This document shows positions 1 to 12,900 of a DNA stretch of 64,000 nucleotides, in pieces (position 1 is the stretch's first letter; each line of letters starts with the position of its first letter). The notes under the pieces were generated by a model. The model saw only the letters and a program-made list of their open reading frames with translations. It did not search any database and had not been told where the DNA came from. This DNA is from Pseudoscleropodium purum (lineage: Eukaryota > Streptophyta > Bryopsida > Hypnales > Brachytheciaceae). A program made the position numbers and the translations under genes. Where the stretch lies: contig OZ017796.1 of NCBI GenBank assembly GCA_963969395.1, positions 6,388,501 to 6,452,500 on the forward strand. The letters run 5' to 3'.

Positions 1-1844
1 ACAACTCTATCCATACCAAAAGCACATACCAAACCACATAGATAATGTGAAAAAACTTGTCATTGTTGATCTCCATATGAAATAAATGTCCCCCCCTCCA
101 ATGTTGTTGATTTGCATTATTGGGAAATAATTGTCATCATTGATCATGTCAATTGTTTTGAAAGATAATCTTGGTTGTTTAGATTAGGGTTTGGTGTGAA
201 TGTTCAATCTTCAAGAAAAAAATATGATGTAAATACTTACAAAATATTATATATATGTATACATGTATACATGTATATCATGTCTAGATAATATTATTTA
301 TAGTTTTATTATTTTTTTAAAGAGAGTTGTTGATCTTATACTTTTCACCTAAGAAAAATTGATCATTTGTAAGTTTGTTCACTTCATTATTAGAGGTATA
401 AATTAAATTTAGGATATACATGCAATCTTGAATACATTGTTATATTGACAAAATAATCTCAAAATATATATAGTGTAATATCTTTTATGTGATAACTTCA
501 ATGAATAAGAAAGTATCATAATTATTGAGATCTTACAAAATTGATAATATGACATGTGCAACCTAGATGATGCATTTTGAAAGTATCACTATGATTACAA
601 TATTAATTACACCACATGAAGTTGCTAGGACTTCTTGATAATTAATAATTGAATAAATGGCTTTCAAAATCATGACCCTAAAAGGACATCGAGGCCAAAA
701 AATGACTCATAGATGACTTTCAAGATTATTGTACAAATGAAGAATGTATCTATTGGTATAAAAATTAGATCATTTTTAGCAAAGTACTTAGGTGACAAGT
801 TTTGTCGTTTTAGGATTAATAGATTAAATCCCAAGGACTTGACCATCTACAAACCACAACACATTATGTCTTTACAAATAAATCTATGCAATTCATAAGA
901 TGATGATATTTCATTTTGTTGTAAGGTAGGTGCACCCAAAATCACACCTTGTCAAAAACCATCATCATCACTATATATGTACACACTTCTAAGATCAATA
1001 TGCACCTACGTTGAAGAAATGATTTTAGAACATCTACTAGAAAAAATTTGACCCTTCATAATTTTTGCACGCACCATTCTTTTGTTTGTTGTACTACAAA
1101 AAAATGGGCAAAATGTGAATGCAAGAGAACCACTAGCTGTCTAGAATGACTAAAATATAACTAACACTTGCACCATCACTAGAGGATTTATAGCATTACA
1201 GTGGGTGCGCAATTGCGTTTGTAACTATGGGATGAGAAGGTCATAAGGTCGACGCTTCATCCATGATACTTCATGTGTAGCATTGTGAACTCTCTAATGT
1301 GGATTTAAATATTTTTGTTTGGTGGGCCCTAGTTATTTTGTAGTAAACTACAATATTGTTTTGTTACTTCGTGTGACTTCAAAACAATTGCTAAATGACT
1401 CAAAGTTTCTTTGCATTATATGGCAAAGAAGTTTTTCTTTCTAGATGGATAAAGAAAAAAAACTCAGCCATAGTCATTGTCAAGGTGGTTTCAAAACATC
1501 TCCAATGAGTTGGGTTTCACTATTGATTCACTTCAAAATGATTGATTTGTGACTACACTACATTTTAAAAGTTGGCACTGATTAGGATTATTTTTTAGGG
1601 TGGTTCCTTGCAATACCTTTTCAATAATGCACGTAGCTTTCAGAAGATGGTATATGCGCTATAATAAATTAGTTAAAGACAATCTTTAGAATTGCCTAGG
1701 TAAATATTGAGTTGCCATAAGCTTTAGCAAAATTAATTGAATAATTTTAGATTTTGGCGAGGGCCATTCATAGTTTAGGTGGCATTGAATGTGTGATTTC
1801 CAGCCATTGCTCAAAGCAAAGAAGGCCAATGCATTCATTGTGGC

Positions 1845-2275
1845 TATAATTCTTTTATTTTCAATAATATTTCTATTTTTTTTTAAATTAAAAAAAACTT
1901 ATTTTTTCTTCTCTTTCTTATATATATTATTGATCCTCTTTTTCCTTTTTGAATTTATTTTTCTTTTTGAATTTTTTGAATTTCTTCTTATTGGTTTAAT
2001 TCCTTCAAACTTTATTTTATTTTGATTATTTTCATGAAATCTATTTATCTTTTTTTCTCTTTTTTTTTTTCATCTTTTATGTCTATTTTATTTCTCTATT
2101 CATTATGATGTATCTATTTGACTCTTTATTTACTTCTTAATTTTTTTAAGTTTAAAACTTATTTTTCATATTTTTTCTTATAAACTTTTTGAAATTTTAT
2201 CTTCTTTTCTTAATTTCTTCAACCTTTGTTTTGATTTTTCTGAATTTTTTGAACTTCATTTATCTTTTTTGTAAT
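1845..2275. repeat. T-rich low-complexity tract
   Basis: About 430 bases consist mainly of T runs broken by short GAA, CTT and ATT words. A 78-codon Phe/Leu/Ile-rich open frame inside it is a composition artefact and not a membrane protein. No tandem period is clear. Confidence 0.7.
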
Positions 2276-3230
2276 AATTTATCTTTTGGAATAAAATTTA
2301 GTAAGTTGTGGACAATTCATATGATTCAAAATTGACATTCTCGAGGTTCCAATATAAATACATAAAGGTATTCTTTTAGTACTAAAAGAAGTCATTAAGT
2401 CATGTTTCCCCCTTACATGGATGACAATGTTGTTTCTCTAGTACCACTTTAGAATGATTGCTTGAGATTGCGGAATGACTTCCTAAGATTGTAGAATAAG
2501 TTGAAAATGTTTTGGACCACTATGCACTTATTCTACTATTGCTTTAGCAACTTAAGCATTATATTGCATTGTGCAATTTCCAAACATCTTGTGTACCTTT
2601 CATCATATTTTCCTTGTGTCTAGCAAATTTTTCATATACTCCTTATACAACAAGGATGGACAATATTCAAGAAAAGATGTTAGAAGATACTGAAGAAAAT
2701 ATCTTTTCCAATCTTTTTCTCAAATTTGTCCATAAGTTTTGATTTGAAACTCAAAATCTAAAACGGATTTTTGGAGATGAAAGAGAGATTGATTTTCCAA
2801 CTTTTTTGGGTGTAAAGTTTATTGAAAAAAATTCATCTACTATACCTAAATGAAGTCTTAAATATTACTTGTAACTCAATTCCTACATTTTACATATCCC
2901 ATATGGTTTGTTTTGCCTCCTACCACCCCTCTTGTATAAAGTGCTTGTCATTTCATCTCTTCTTACACACATACTAGGTGGCTCATCAAGCAATGTGATA
3001 CAAATGTTAGATTTGGTATATTGTATATGTTGCATTGTACAATGTGCATGGCATATTGTATGTATAATATGTTGAATTGTAGTGGAAATTTGAATGTAGA
3101 ACGACTACTCCCCATGTAATATCCATTACTGACATTCTTTTATGCACACATTGCTTCAACTTGAAAATGATTATGGAGTGACATGCCATGTGGCAGTCAA
3201 CATAAATGGTGCAAAAACTCAATAACAACT

Positions 3231-3378
3231 TCTAAATGACTTAAAAATGTCAAGTAACATGGCTGTCCATGCCAGATGTGTAATGGGTTTGCTGTAACTA
3301 AGGAATGACTTCCAAATGACTGGCTACATAGCTGTCCACATCAGATGTTTAATGGGTCTCTTGTAACTTCAGAATATC
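3231..3378. repeat. Two diverged tandem copies of about 75 bp
   Basis: The words CATGGCTGTCCATGCCAGATG and CATAGCTGTCCACATCAGATG, each followed by TAATGGGT and TTGTAACT, recur about 75 bases apart, preceded by AAATGAC. This is a short local duplication in intergenic DNA with no coding content. Confidence 0.6.
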
Positions 3379-4599
3379 TGGTCACGTCGGATGCAAGGGG
3401 GCAATACTTTCCACATGACAAATGAGGAGCCATTTCCTTAACTAGAACTTTCTTTCTCACTTGAATGAAAACAATTGGTCATTCACTTATACTTCATCAT
3501 TGGTGATAATATATTTGCAGTCAATGACCTAAACAACTTGATTAAAACGATTCTAGGGCTCCGAGTCATTTTCTAGTTGAATGTGACCATAGTGACTGTT
3601 TTGCAGTTGTTTTTTCCAATCATTTTTTTCATCATTTTTTTGTAGTGTTGGAACCTGTTTTCATTTGCCAACAAGAAAATATGAAAATTTGACCACTCTA
3701 CATGAAAATAAGTGAGTCAACCCATTTCTGACCATGGACCTATTCTCATTATATAGGCTACTTTCTTTCCAATCAATATGATATAAATAGTGATTAATTA
3801 TGGCACAATTCTTGATGTAGTTGTGGTACATTATAATTGACTGCACTCTGATTTGGTTAATTTGACAAAGAACTTGTGGTTAGAAATAGGAAGACCTATA
3901 TGATGGGAAAAGATCAAATAAAATCTTCAACTATAAAATCCATAGTAATTATGTTTTGAGAAATGAAATTCTAACAAAATATAGAGTCCTTCTAAATTCT
4001 ATTTCTGTACATGGGAAAATTTCTCCATTCAAGAAAAATGTACTCCAAATATGTCTAATTGCTTAAGTGATCAGAAATGGATTGGCTCCCTTAGGATTGG
4101 GGTGAATTAGCCCCCTCGCTTAGCCCCTCCAAATCATTCTAGGCTTGCAAGTAAAAAAAAAGCCCCCTATTTAATACTTGACTAACTTATCTGATACATG
4201 ATTTATGTCCCAACAAATTTGGGTCATCTGATTTCAAATATGAATTCAAAATTTGCAAATTTTATCATGGGTGGAAAATAAAAAATTTCAGCGTACACCC
4301 CGGCCTAACAATAGTGTCTGTGCATTAGTAAGAAAAGTTACGCTTTTGGGTGTCCCTACTTTAACTGAAGAGGGAGCACCCGCCATCGAACTTCTAAACT
4401 CCATCTCTTTCGCCGCAAGCGTGAGTGTCCTTTCAATGCCCCCGATGGGATTTCCGTTCTGGCTGTGAGGCGCTAGAATTGCCATTCCTGCTGTGAGCTT
4501 GAGACTTCAAGAGCCCGTTTTCGAGGTGTCAGTGTGCAAATTTTTCTACAGTGTTCGGTATTTGAGCGATTTTTTGCGATCCCAAAGTCGGTCACAATC

Positions 4600-6845
4600 A
4601 TGAGGTTTCACTTGTGTGGGGGATTGGATGCACCGGACTGGATTCTGGCCAACATTGTCACTCTGTCAACTATTGTGAGTGAAATTTCCACTAAAATCCT
4701 TCTTCTCTGGTATTCAAGTGACATCGGATCGTGTAATCAACTACGAAGGTGTTAAAAGGAGGGTTTAGGGTTCTTTAATTTACTTTGCTTACAAATCTGT
4801 TTCGCATTCATTGATTTGTGTCGCTTAATGAAACCTCTAGTTACTGTTATCAGCTCAGTATGTCTGCCCTTATTTGTTTGGACTGGATTCTGGCCAACAT
4901 TTTCACTCTCTCAACTACTGTGAGTGAATTTTCCATTTGAATCTCTTTTCTCTGGGATTCAAGTGACGTCGAATCCTGTACACAAATGTTAGAGTGGTTG
5001 AAATCAGGGTTTAGGGTTTTAAATTTCACTTCTGAAGATCTTTGTGAAGATATTCTAAGATATGCTGATAAATCTGATTCGCATTCTTTGATGTATGTCG
5101 CTTAATGTATCTATAACATGTTGTTTATGAATTCCCTAGTTACTGCGTTTAGAGAATATCAGCTCAGGATGTTGTCCTTAAATTTTGGATTAGACTCCGG
5201 CCAACATTATCACTCTGTCAAATTCAAATTCCTTTTCTCTGGTATTCAAAGTGACGTTGGAGGCGTGATACTGCAAACGAATATGAGGATGGTTCAAAAT
5301 GAAGTTTATGAACTTAATTCTTAGGGTTCACGAATTCATTTTCTCAAGAATTTTTGAGAAAAACCTAAAATTTGTTGATAAATCTGATTCGTATTCCTTG
5401 GTCTGAAGCATATCGGTGATCCATTTCTCTAGTTATACTTATCAGAGAAAATCAGCTCACGATAATTTGTGTATATTGTGTGTTTTGAAGCCATCGGCAA
5501 GAGTGAAGGTGCTAGTGGAGTACATCATTCAACGGATCGCTGAAGGTGATTTTGATGTAAGCTTTTCTAACTCTCCTTTGGCAAATTTCCTTGAACTATT
5601 TTTCGGCTAAGATTTCGCTTAGCCGATGTTCAGCCCTGTCAGTAATCGCATCCGATAATGTGTGCGCAGTATGAAAATGCATTGAAAATCACAACTGACG
5701 CATCTCTTGGTAAGAAATTTCTCCCATACTTCCAAGTCTTACCTTGTCAATTATTTATCCATGGCTGGAATCAACATTATGAAGACGTGAAAAGCCTGTG
5801 TGATGTAGAGCAGGGGTCTCAGATGCAAAGGCGTGCATTGCAGCCCTTCATTTCATGGTCTCAAATGCTGCCAAGTTTGATGTAGAAGATTCTACTCTTA
5901 TTCGTGAATTGCAACAACTTGGATTACCCAAAGGTTAGTAATTTTAAGGCTTCTTTTCATAAGACGATCCTTTTTTACCACTATTCATATTTTTTACATA
6001 GCCGTTTTGAAGGTTATATGATATCACTCACTAGCTTGTACTCAGAAATAGCATGATTTTTTCATTGGTCGCAGTGACTCTGTTATTGTAGATTTAAAAG
6101 ATTGTATGGATCACATGTCCTGTGGAACAATGTGCCTCGAATATTTGGTTGAAGTTTTCTTTTCATATCACCATGTGTTGAGATTTAGATATGGTTCATG
6201 ATGTTTCCTTTTCTGAATTTTTTCAGTGTGAGCGACTTTGTTGGGTTTGCAGAGCACACTGATGCTGTGGTAAGACCATATTGGGAGCGAAGGGGAGCGC
6301 TTCAGACAAAGCTCCTGCAAGAGAGTTTACAGCGTAAGCGATAATAACTGAATTGTATATTATTGTCAATGAATATTTTTTCAACGTTTTGGAGCATTTA
6401 GCTGTGGATTGGTTCAAATTTTCCGCGCTTCTGATGTCTTGCTTACCCTTCGCTGAGAGAGTTATCATTAATCACACCAACTTGAAACTTGTAGTTTCTT
6501 CTCTCGAGGTCAAGGCTTGGCAAACACAGGTAGGTGATACAAAGAACGTGGTCATGCGCTTGAAGTCCACCGCTGCTGATACTGAGCATGGGAAGGATGC
6601 TTCCGGGGATTTTGCGATATGCATGACTGCCGAGAAATTTCGGGTGCTCCATCATGGTAATTTTGACAGTTTGCCGACCAAATAGTGCACAGCAGCATGG
6701 GTAGCTGAAGCGTTTTGAAACACTGATTGGTGTGGAGTGGGAATGAGTGTTGGTCTGAGAAGGATGTATTCGCCACTAATCTTTTCAACATCTTGCATTG
6801 GCAGAGTTGAAGGCTGCAAGGGCATTGATGGATGCGTACAAATGA
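4600..6845 (+). CDS. COMMD4: COMM domain-containing protein 4 (Commander/CCC complex subunit)
   Basis: Seven exons join to 194 residues, close to the roughly 199 of animal COMMD4: 4600-4674, 5491-5556, 5670-5709, 5814-5933, 6253-6333, 6495-6656, 6805-6845 (TGA). Every join keeps phase. All introns start with GT and end with AG. Family signatures run in order: an MRF start with CGGLDAPDWILA, RVKVLVEYIIQ, YENALKITTDAS, an all-helical segment ending LQQLGLPK-EH, then the COMM domain (about residues 118-194) with a conserved Trp at 136 and MTAEKFRVLHHELKAA near the end. The loop after Trp136 is about eight residues shorter than in human. COMMD proteins form a ring in the Commander complex, which recycles endosomal cargo. 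The ends of exons 2 and 6 are the least certain, because acceptors were chosen by phase and alignment. Intron 1 (816 bases) holds two degenerate copies of exon 1. Confidence 0.85.
4614..5460 (+). repeat. Three tandem copies of COMMD4 exon 1 plus intron start
   Basis: A unit of about 245-310 bases occurs three times. Anchors are the GACTGGATTCTGGCC segment at 4636 and 4881 and its changed form at about 5193, the words TTCTCTGG-TATTCAA-GTGAC, a TTTAGGGTT block, and a closing CAGCTCA near 4852, 5160 and 5453. Copy 1 is the COMMD4 first exon. Copy 2 (4860-4919) still has ATG, an open 20-codon frame and a GTGAGTG donor. Copy 3 has a shifted frame and has lost the donor. Confidence 0.85.
4860..4919 (+). 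other. Possible alternative first exon of COMMD4 (copy 2)
   Basis: ATG at 4860 opens 20 codons reading MSALICLDWILANI and onward to LSTT, ending in phase 0 at a GTGAGTG donor. It could splice to exon 2 (5491) in frame. The protein would lose the MRFHLCGG start but keep the DWILAN-xTLST segment. No expression evidence can be seen from sequence. Confidence 0.4.
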
Positions 6846-6899
6846 ATGCTTAAAGCGGCTCAAAAATTAGAACATTCATCGAAGATCAGTTGTGTAGTT

Positions 6900-9800
6900 T
6901 ATACAACGTTCGGCAGTTGATACGAAATAGGCAAGTCTAGCACTGGGCAAGTATAAGAACCATGACTTGTATAGCATTTCTAGGTTGCAGTTTGACAAAA
7001 TTGTATATACTTTGCAACAGGTACTCATAGATTTGTTCCTGGTCTGAGGATAATCATGCAGACATTCTATGCAAAAATATGAAGAGAATGACATTTCCAT
7101 CTTTGAAGCATCTTGTATTTTTAAGGTGTAGGACACTATTTAGCATCCGTAGGAATGACAACTTGGGAGATGAATATAGCTCACTTTGTGTACAATATCC
7201 AAAATTGTTGAGATCGATTCATTTCATCACTATGTACAAATTCTCCAGTACATTACACACCCTCCAGTACGAGGGTGTAGAGCACTAATAGCAACAGTAG
7301 AAAGCTCTATTTCAAATCAAGTCATGGTTACACTACGTGCTAATTGAAGACTAACCAAGAGAACGAATTAATGAGTTGTTGGTATTTGGGGACAATATAG
7401 GAGATGGATCAAGTTCCTAGTGAGTTTTTATTTCATGTAGTTATGAAGTGAACAGAGATGCAACCATTATGAAAAAAAATGAGGTCTGCAGGGAGTTGAG
7501 TCTTGATAGCAGGGAATGAGCAAAGAAAGCAAGCCGAATAAAAAATTCTAAGTTTTTATTTTTATTTTTTGGCCAGCAAACTGCAGGGATTTATTGGTGC
7601 AAGACAATTCAATTCAATTATTGTTTAAATATTATCAATTTTTTAAATTTAATATTAAAATTAATACACAAATATAAAATATTCAGATTTGATGTGGCAT
7701 TAGTGCGACCACATCAAGACTTTCCTTTTCCAGATTATTAATTTTAATATTAAATTAATTACTTTTAAGTATTTAATATTTAAAACAATATTTTTTATTT
7801 TCAAATTTTAAATATTATTTTAATGCTGAATTTCAGCCATTGTTCCTCACATGGTTGTGAATTTCATTGATGGGAATTCCTCAAAGGAAAGTAGCCCCTT
7901 TGAAGGCTGATTATTTTTTCTTCATGGCCTTTCTTTACAACGATTAAGTGACTATATATTTAATTGTGAAAGGGTTCAAGGATGTTTGTAGTACCTGTCA
8001 ACAGGTAACTATCTACAGCTCTCGCACTTAGATTTGACTTGTGATTATTCTCATAGTATCCAAGAATTTAGAAGAATTTGTCAAATAGATACTGTTGATG
8101 CACCTTTTTCAGGAGTCTACATGGTTCAAAGTCGCACATAAGAAAATGATTTTATTATTAAACTCTTTAATCTATTAGGAACATTACAGAAAATTTCAGC
8201 CCTCGGGAGGTCTGCGTGATATGAACCCCCTCGCTACAATTAAAGAGGAATTAAAACTGTTTTTTATTTTTTAGTATTTTTGAATGAAAGCATATGATGT
8301 GGCACTACTTGTGTTTTGTTAATGCCACATCAGGTTTTACTATTTTTTACTATTTCAATTATTTTTTTTCAAATTTTTTCTTTCAAATTTTTTCTTTTTT
8401 TCTTTTTTTCACTTGCATTACAAGGGGCCAAAAAACAAAACCTTAACAGCCCTCCTATAGTTCAGATTTTTCCTAATGATTAGTGCACTTCTACTTGGCA
8501 ATTTCATTCTTCCTCAAAATTTGTAGCATACCATTCTTTTGTATTGAAGATTCCTACAACCTTACTATTTACAAATGTTGAGGTACTATGCTAATAAAGC
8601 ATTGTTCCTACTTGGTTCTAAAGGCCCAAGTATGTACTTCTATATTGACATCATTTTCTTTTTTACATCTTGCATCATATTTTTATATGAAGAATATTAT
8701 CATGGATTCCCATCATTTAGGGCATCAAGACTAATTCTTCTATATCACGATGCTTCCCTAAAGAAGATATTAGAAGAAATCAACATACATTCAACTTATT
8801 GCCTATATCAAATGGATTTCTAAATGCACTTTAATACATGTTTTCAACTTCAAATGTGGAAGTTATCCAATGAGATCTAATTGGACAATTGATTGATTGG
8901 ACACAACTTGAGAGATTCTTGTGTAAACAAAGAATATGAAAATATAGAGTACAATTAGGGAGGATTGAGTTTGAATATTACAAGAATTCCGGAGGAATTG
9001 CAGCATCATGCAAGCTCATGAAAAAATAGGCAATTAGCTAGTTTTGATTGTTAGTAAGCTTGCCATTCATTGTATTTTGTAGGCAAAAATTAAGAAGACG
9101 CACACAAATTCTCAATCCAATGCATTCTAGTGTAGTTGCTAGCTACACCAATTAGTGCTATTACTGTAAGCTAAGCTAATTCTAATTAAAGTTTAATGTT
9201 ATTAGCTTTTATAAACCCTAAAATCATCAATTTTAATTGCAAGCAAAGTGCTTTTGTATCAAGTCATTTATTCAATGATTTAGTCTTTATACATAAGAAA
9301 ATCTCTTACAAGCAAGAAGCTAAACCAAGTTACTAAACATTTGTAAATTTCTATGTAACCCACAATGATTGCATCTATTAATGTAGCGCAACCCTTGCTC
9401 AAAAATGCAGCATTGAGATGTACTTCAATCTCCCAGTTGATGTGTTTCATTCTTGTTTCAACAGGAGATTTGTTCTAAGAGTTGATATTCAGTGGTTGAT
9501 ATCTAATGATACATGTTTAATAGCATATAAAAACCGATAAAATGTGTAAGCTTGTGCCTAACAAAGATTATAACAACGAAGGATGTAGAAAGAAAAATCT
9601 TGGAAACATAGGAAGACTTTGTTACGTACTCTAAGTTTTGTAGTTAAGATCCTTAAAGTCAATATTTCCAATTTGTTCCACTATTGAGACCAACACCACT
9701 ACTCTTGATTTGGATTTAGCAACATCAAACCGAGATAATCCAAGACTTTATATGTTCACTAAATTTAGCCCAACTCCTTCAATGGCTTGTTTTGAATAGA

Positions 9801-10030
9801 TTTCACTTAGTAGGGATTTCTCATGAAAGTATTCACGTACCATGGTTATGTGCAAGATTTGAGTTCGTCAAGCAACAAGGAGGTGAGTAGGAAATGGCCC
9901 AAATGATTCACCTAAATCAACACATCTACCAACCCTTCACAAATTAGTGATGCACACGTGATTGGCCAACAAATTTATCCTCTAAAATCGGCTTTGCTAC
10001 ATATGCGGCAACCAATTCCTGTGGAATCAA
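6900..10030. other. AT-rich intergenic region after COMMD4
   Basis: The first few hundred bases may be COMMD4 3' UTR, but I could not place a clear AATAAA signal. Beyond 7.5 kb the DNA is AT-rich. Two places carry a GATGTGG...CCACATC inverted word pair (about 7691-7718 and 8293-8335), which resemble ends or stems of small decayed elements. No gene is supported; open frames stay below 85 codons. Confidence 0.5.
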
Positions 10031-10036
10031 TTGTTT

Positions 10037-10605
10037 TGGGTTGATTCTATTACTGGAATGACTTCTATTTTCCTAATGTGGACTCAATATTTGAAAAACT
10101 ACTTCTACAAAAGCTGAATAACCACTCATAGTTTGTGCCTAAGCCTCAATACTTTCAGAGAAGACATATTAACACCGAGCTGATATTCAAAGCCGTCCTC
10201 AGTGTACTGAAGTGGACAAGCCATTATACTTGCATTATTCACTTGTCTCGGTCACACCAGCCACTGTCATGAAAAATGTTCACAATGCATTTCATTTTTA
10301 AAACCTTATTAAGCTTATGTTCAGGCAACCATCTCCAATATTTTGTATGGCTAAGATACAAAGGTGATTCTAAGCAATTGCACATATTTGAAATTTGTAA
10401 ATGTTTCAAGACATTTCACTCACAAGACAATTCAACGGAAGGCCCAAGTATAGATACTCTACTGCAAATTGACGAATTGATGCAAACAAAGCCAAGTCCA
10501 ACTGCAAAACTCTGCATGGTTCGGCAGATTTTTAGTAGAACATCAAAATTAGTGCGCATTAGGAAAATAGAAGTCATTCCAGTAATAGAATGTAGGAAAT
10601 AAATA
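10037..10605. repeat. Inverted repeat pair, roughly 100-bp arms
   Basis: The segment beginning at 10042 with ATTCTATTACTGGAATGACT and continuing through TTCTATTTTCCTAATG reappears reverse-complemented, ending near 10594, with weaker similarity extending another 60 or more bases on each side. The arms lie about 400 bases apart. They could be two opposite copies of one element or the arms of a foldback element. Confidence 0.75.
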
Positions 10606-12188
10606 CTGAAAAAAATTAACTCCTTAGAACTGCTCATGTAGGTCAGCAAGAGATTTGAAACCTAACAAAGGAACTATTGGATTCATGAAAAATGTTTGCC
10701 ACAGCTTGCTCTCCTTTCTCCATGTTCCTGCATGCTTCCTTGAGCCAATCCTTACTTACCTCAAGATTATTGACAAAAATACATGCTGGAAATATATCAA
10801 TTCAAGAAAGAAATCTAGGTTAAGATATGTCACATGGACAAGTCATTTCAATAAAAATAAAAAAATTGTGAAATGAGATATGTGGGGATTCTCACCAATA
10901 GTGATGGACATGCCAGCCTTGTAAGCTCTGTGGCGGTTTGTTGCCTTCCCTATCCTTTGGCAACAACGTATACTTGGACACTTCAGTAAAGAAATGCTTG
11001 CTTGCTATGCTTCTCTTTCATCATTTAAAAATGAACATCATGCAATTTCAACCTTTAACCTTTAAAAAACCAATGTTTGAAAATGAACAATTAAGATGGG
11101 GCCAAATTTTACATCACATGTAAAGGTGAAAAAAATTACATGTGCTAGTGAAAAAACTAAAAAAATTAGATGAACAGAAGTCCCACATGGACCACTCATA
11201 AGTGCTAAACAAAACACGAGACCATTTGGTTAAATCACTTCTTGCTACTATAGAAAGAAATGCTTGATGTCATACTAGTGTTGCCACTAGTGATTACTAC
11301 ATGTCGCTAGCCAGAAGAAGACATGGATTGATCCACCCTACACAATTCCTTGCCACAATTCTTATGCCTTCTTTGCTAGACAAACATTAGAACATTGAGA
11401 AGAAGAATATTAAAAAAGAAAGTAAGAATTGCCGAATTGGACACCCTTGGATTGGAATAATGAACAAGCATATAGCTTGACATCCACAAAATTGGCATGC
11501 CTATTGATTTTGCCAAATATATATGTCTTTAAACAATTCATACAAGAATCACAAAATACACCACTGGAGATGCAAGCCTTGATCGAAATACTACCATACA
11601 TACATGTGTAGCTTCCTTTGAGAATGGCAACTGTAAAGACTCCAATTCATCAAGCCCCTTCTTCCCTAGTTTAAAAATACGTGTTTGAATTAGCAAGCCA
11701 ACACATATAGCAGTCATAGCTACTGCCCATCGATAACAAAGCGCAAACTAGCTCAAAATCTACAGAACTAGCAAATCAAAAGCAATTTCAATTCAATTGG
11801 TGAATTTTCAATTACCTGAACAAGAAGCACAAGCAATTTTTTCTTTAGTCATAACTAGAACAGATCATATAGATTTTAGAAGTTTAATACAATTGTACAA
11901 AACTTTGCCGTTGTAACTGTTCCAAAACTACCAATTTGATGGTCATTCTTGAAGCCCTCCAACTCTAGCTTAGTTACAAACCAAAGATCAAATCTCCAAT
12001 AGCAGTTGCATATTTTCCACTCAAGCAAGCGTACCACACCAACGGTACTAACTGTACAATACAATAGTATATGGGTTATGTGACCATGCATGGGGGTAAG
12101 CCTAGCCTCCAAATCCAAGTCAATAACCAATCAAAACAAAAGGCTAAACATCAAACAAACTACCTAATCATAGCTAACAAGTAACTAG

Positions 12189-12900
12189 CTAGCCAATATC
12201 ACTAAAGGTCGTGCCCTCCTGAAGCTTGGTGGTTAGCTCATCCACTTGGCTACCAACTCCTCTATCATGTGCTTCCCCCTTTGATTCAAGAAGTAGGTGG
12301 CTAATTTCAGTAATAGCCACATCTGCCAATGCCTGCAAAGAAGGAGCCACCAATGGCCCATTAGAAGGCTTCATTTGTACACCAAAATGCTGTGTCACAA
12401 GTGGAGGTGGTGGGCTTCTCACCTTAAGTCCAGGAGAGGATAAAAATTGAAGAGAATCTAGTCCTAAATTAATTCTCTGTGGAGTAATTGAAGGTGCAAA
12501 GTAATGCACCTTAGGAGAGGAATCATCCACCTTGGTGGATAATTGGGATGTCTTGGATGTAGGTAAGGATCCCAACTTAGTAATCACATGAAAACTTGAA
12601 CTTATAGGCTTCCTAGCCCTCACTTCAAAGGAACTAGGGGTTGTAAAGGGCTCTCTAGGGCTACTAGGATAAAGGTTTTGACTTGATGGAGAGACAGTGG
12701 CTTCCACAAGATAAAGGTCCTTGTAGGAGTGGTGATGCCTAGTAGCTGCCATAGCCTCAATAGGCACAAACTATGCTATACCGTGAGAATCTATGATAAT
12801 TACGGAATGTCCCTTACTTGGACCTTCCATTGGCTCTTCCATCTCCAATTGTTCCTTGTTGGGGGTGAAATGACCCATACTAGGGTTGAATATCCTTGAA
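12189..12900 (-). pseudogene. Degenerate Pro/Ser-rich open frame, possibly retroelement-derived
   Basis: A 192-codon frame (12767-12189) rich in Ser, Pro and Thr continues upstream in the same frame through a single TAG stop into a further acidic, Met/Glu/Pro-rich stretch up to about 12900. One long frame broken by one stop, alone in AT-rich DNA, suggests a decayed coding sequence. The composition recalls linkers of retroelement first ORFs, but I see no zinc knuckle, endonuclease, RT or integrase motif to prove it. No function is assigned. Confidence 0.35.

Larger units (their letters stand above)
1..4249. other. AT-rich intergenic region, no gene seen
   Basis: The stretch is strongly AT-rich with stops in all frames. 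The longest open frames are 60-80 codons, of low complexity, and match nothing I recognise. A T-rich tract at about 1845-2275 and a small duplication near 3.2-3.4 kb are listed separately. I see no RNA gene or element ends here. Confidence 0.6.

Noticed and set aside
1789..2025. 78-codon hydrophobic frame resembling a membrane protein
   Set aside because: It lies wholly in a T-rich low-complexity tract, so Phe and Leu dominate by composition alone.
6353..6494. Extending COMMD4 exon 6 upstream to include the VDWFKFSALL segment
   Set aside because: It would add about 25-45 residues in the middle of the COMM region. The acceptor at 6495 fits phase and matches the spacing to the conserved Trp exactly.
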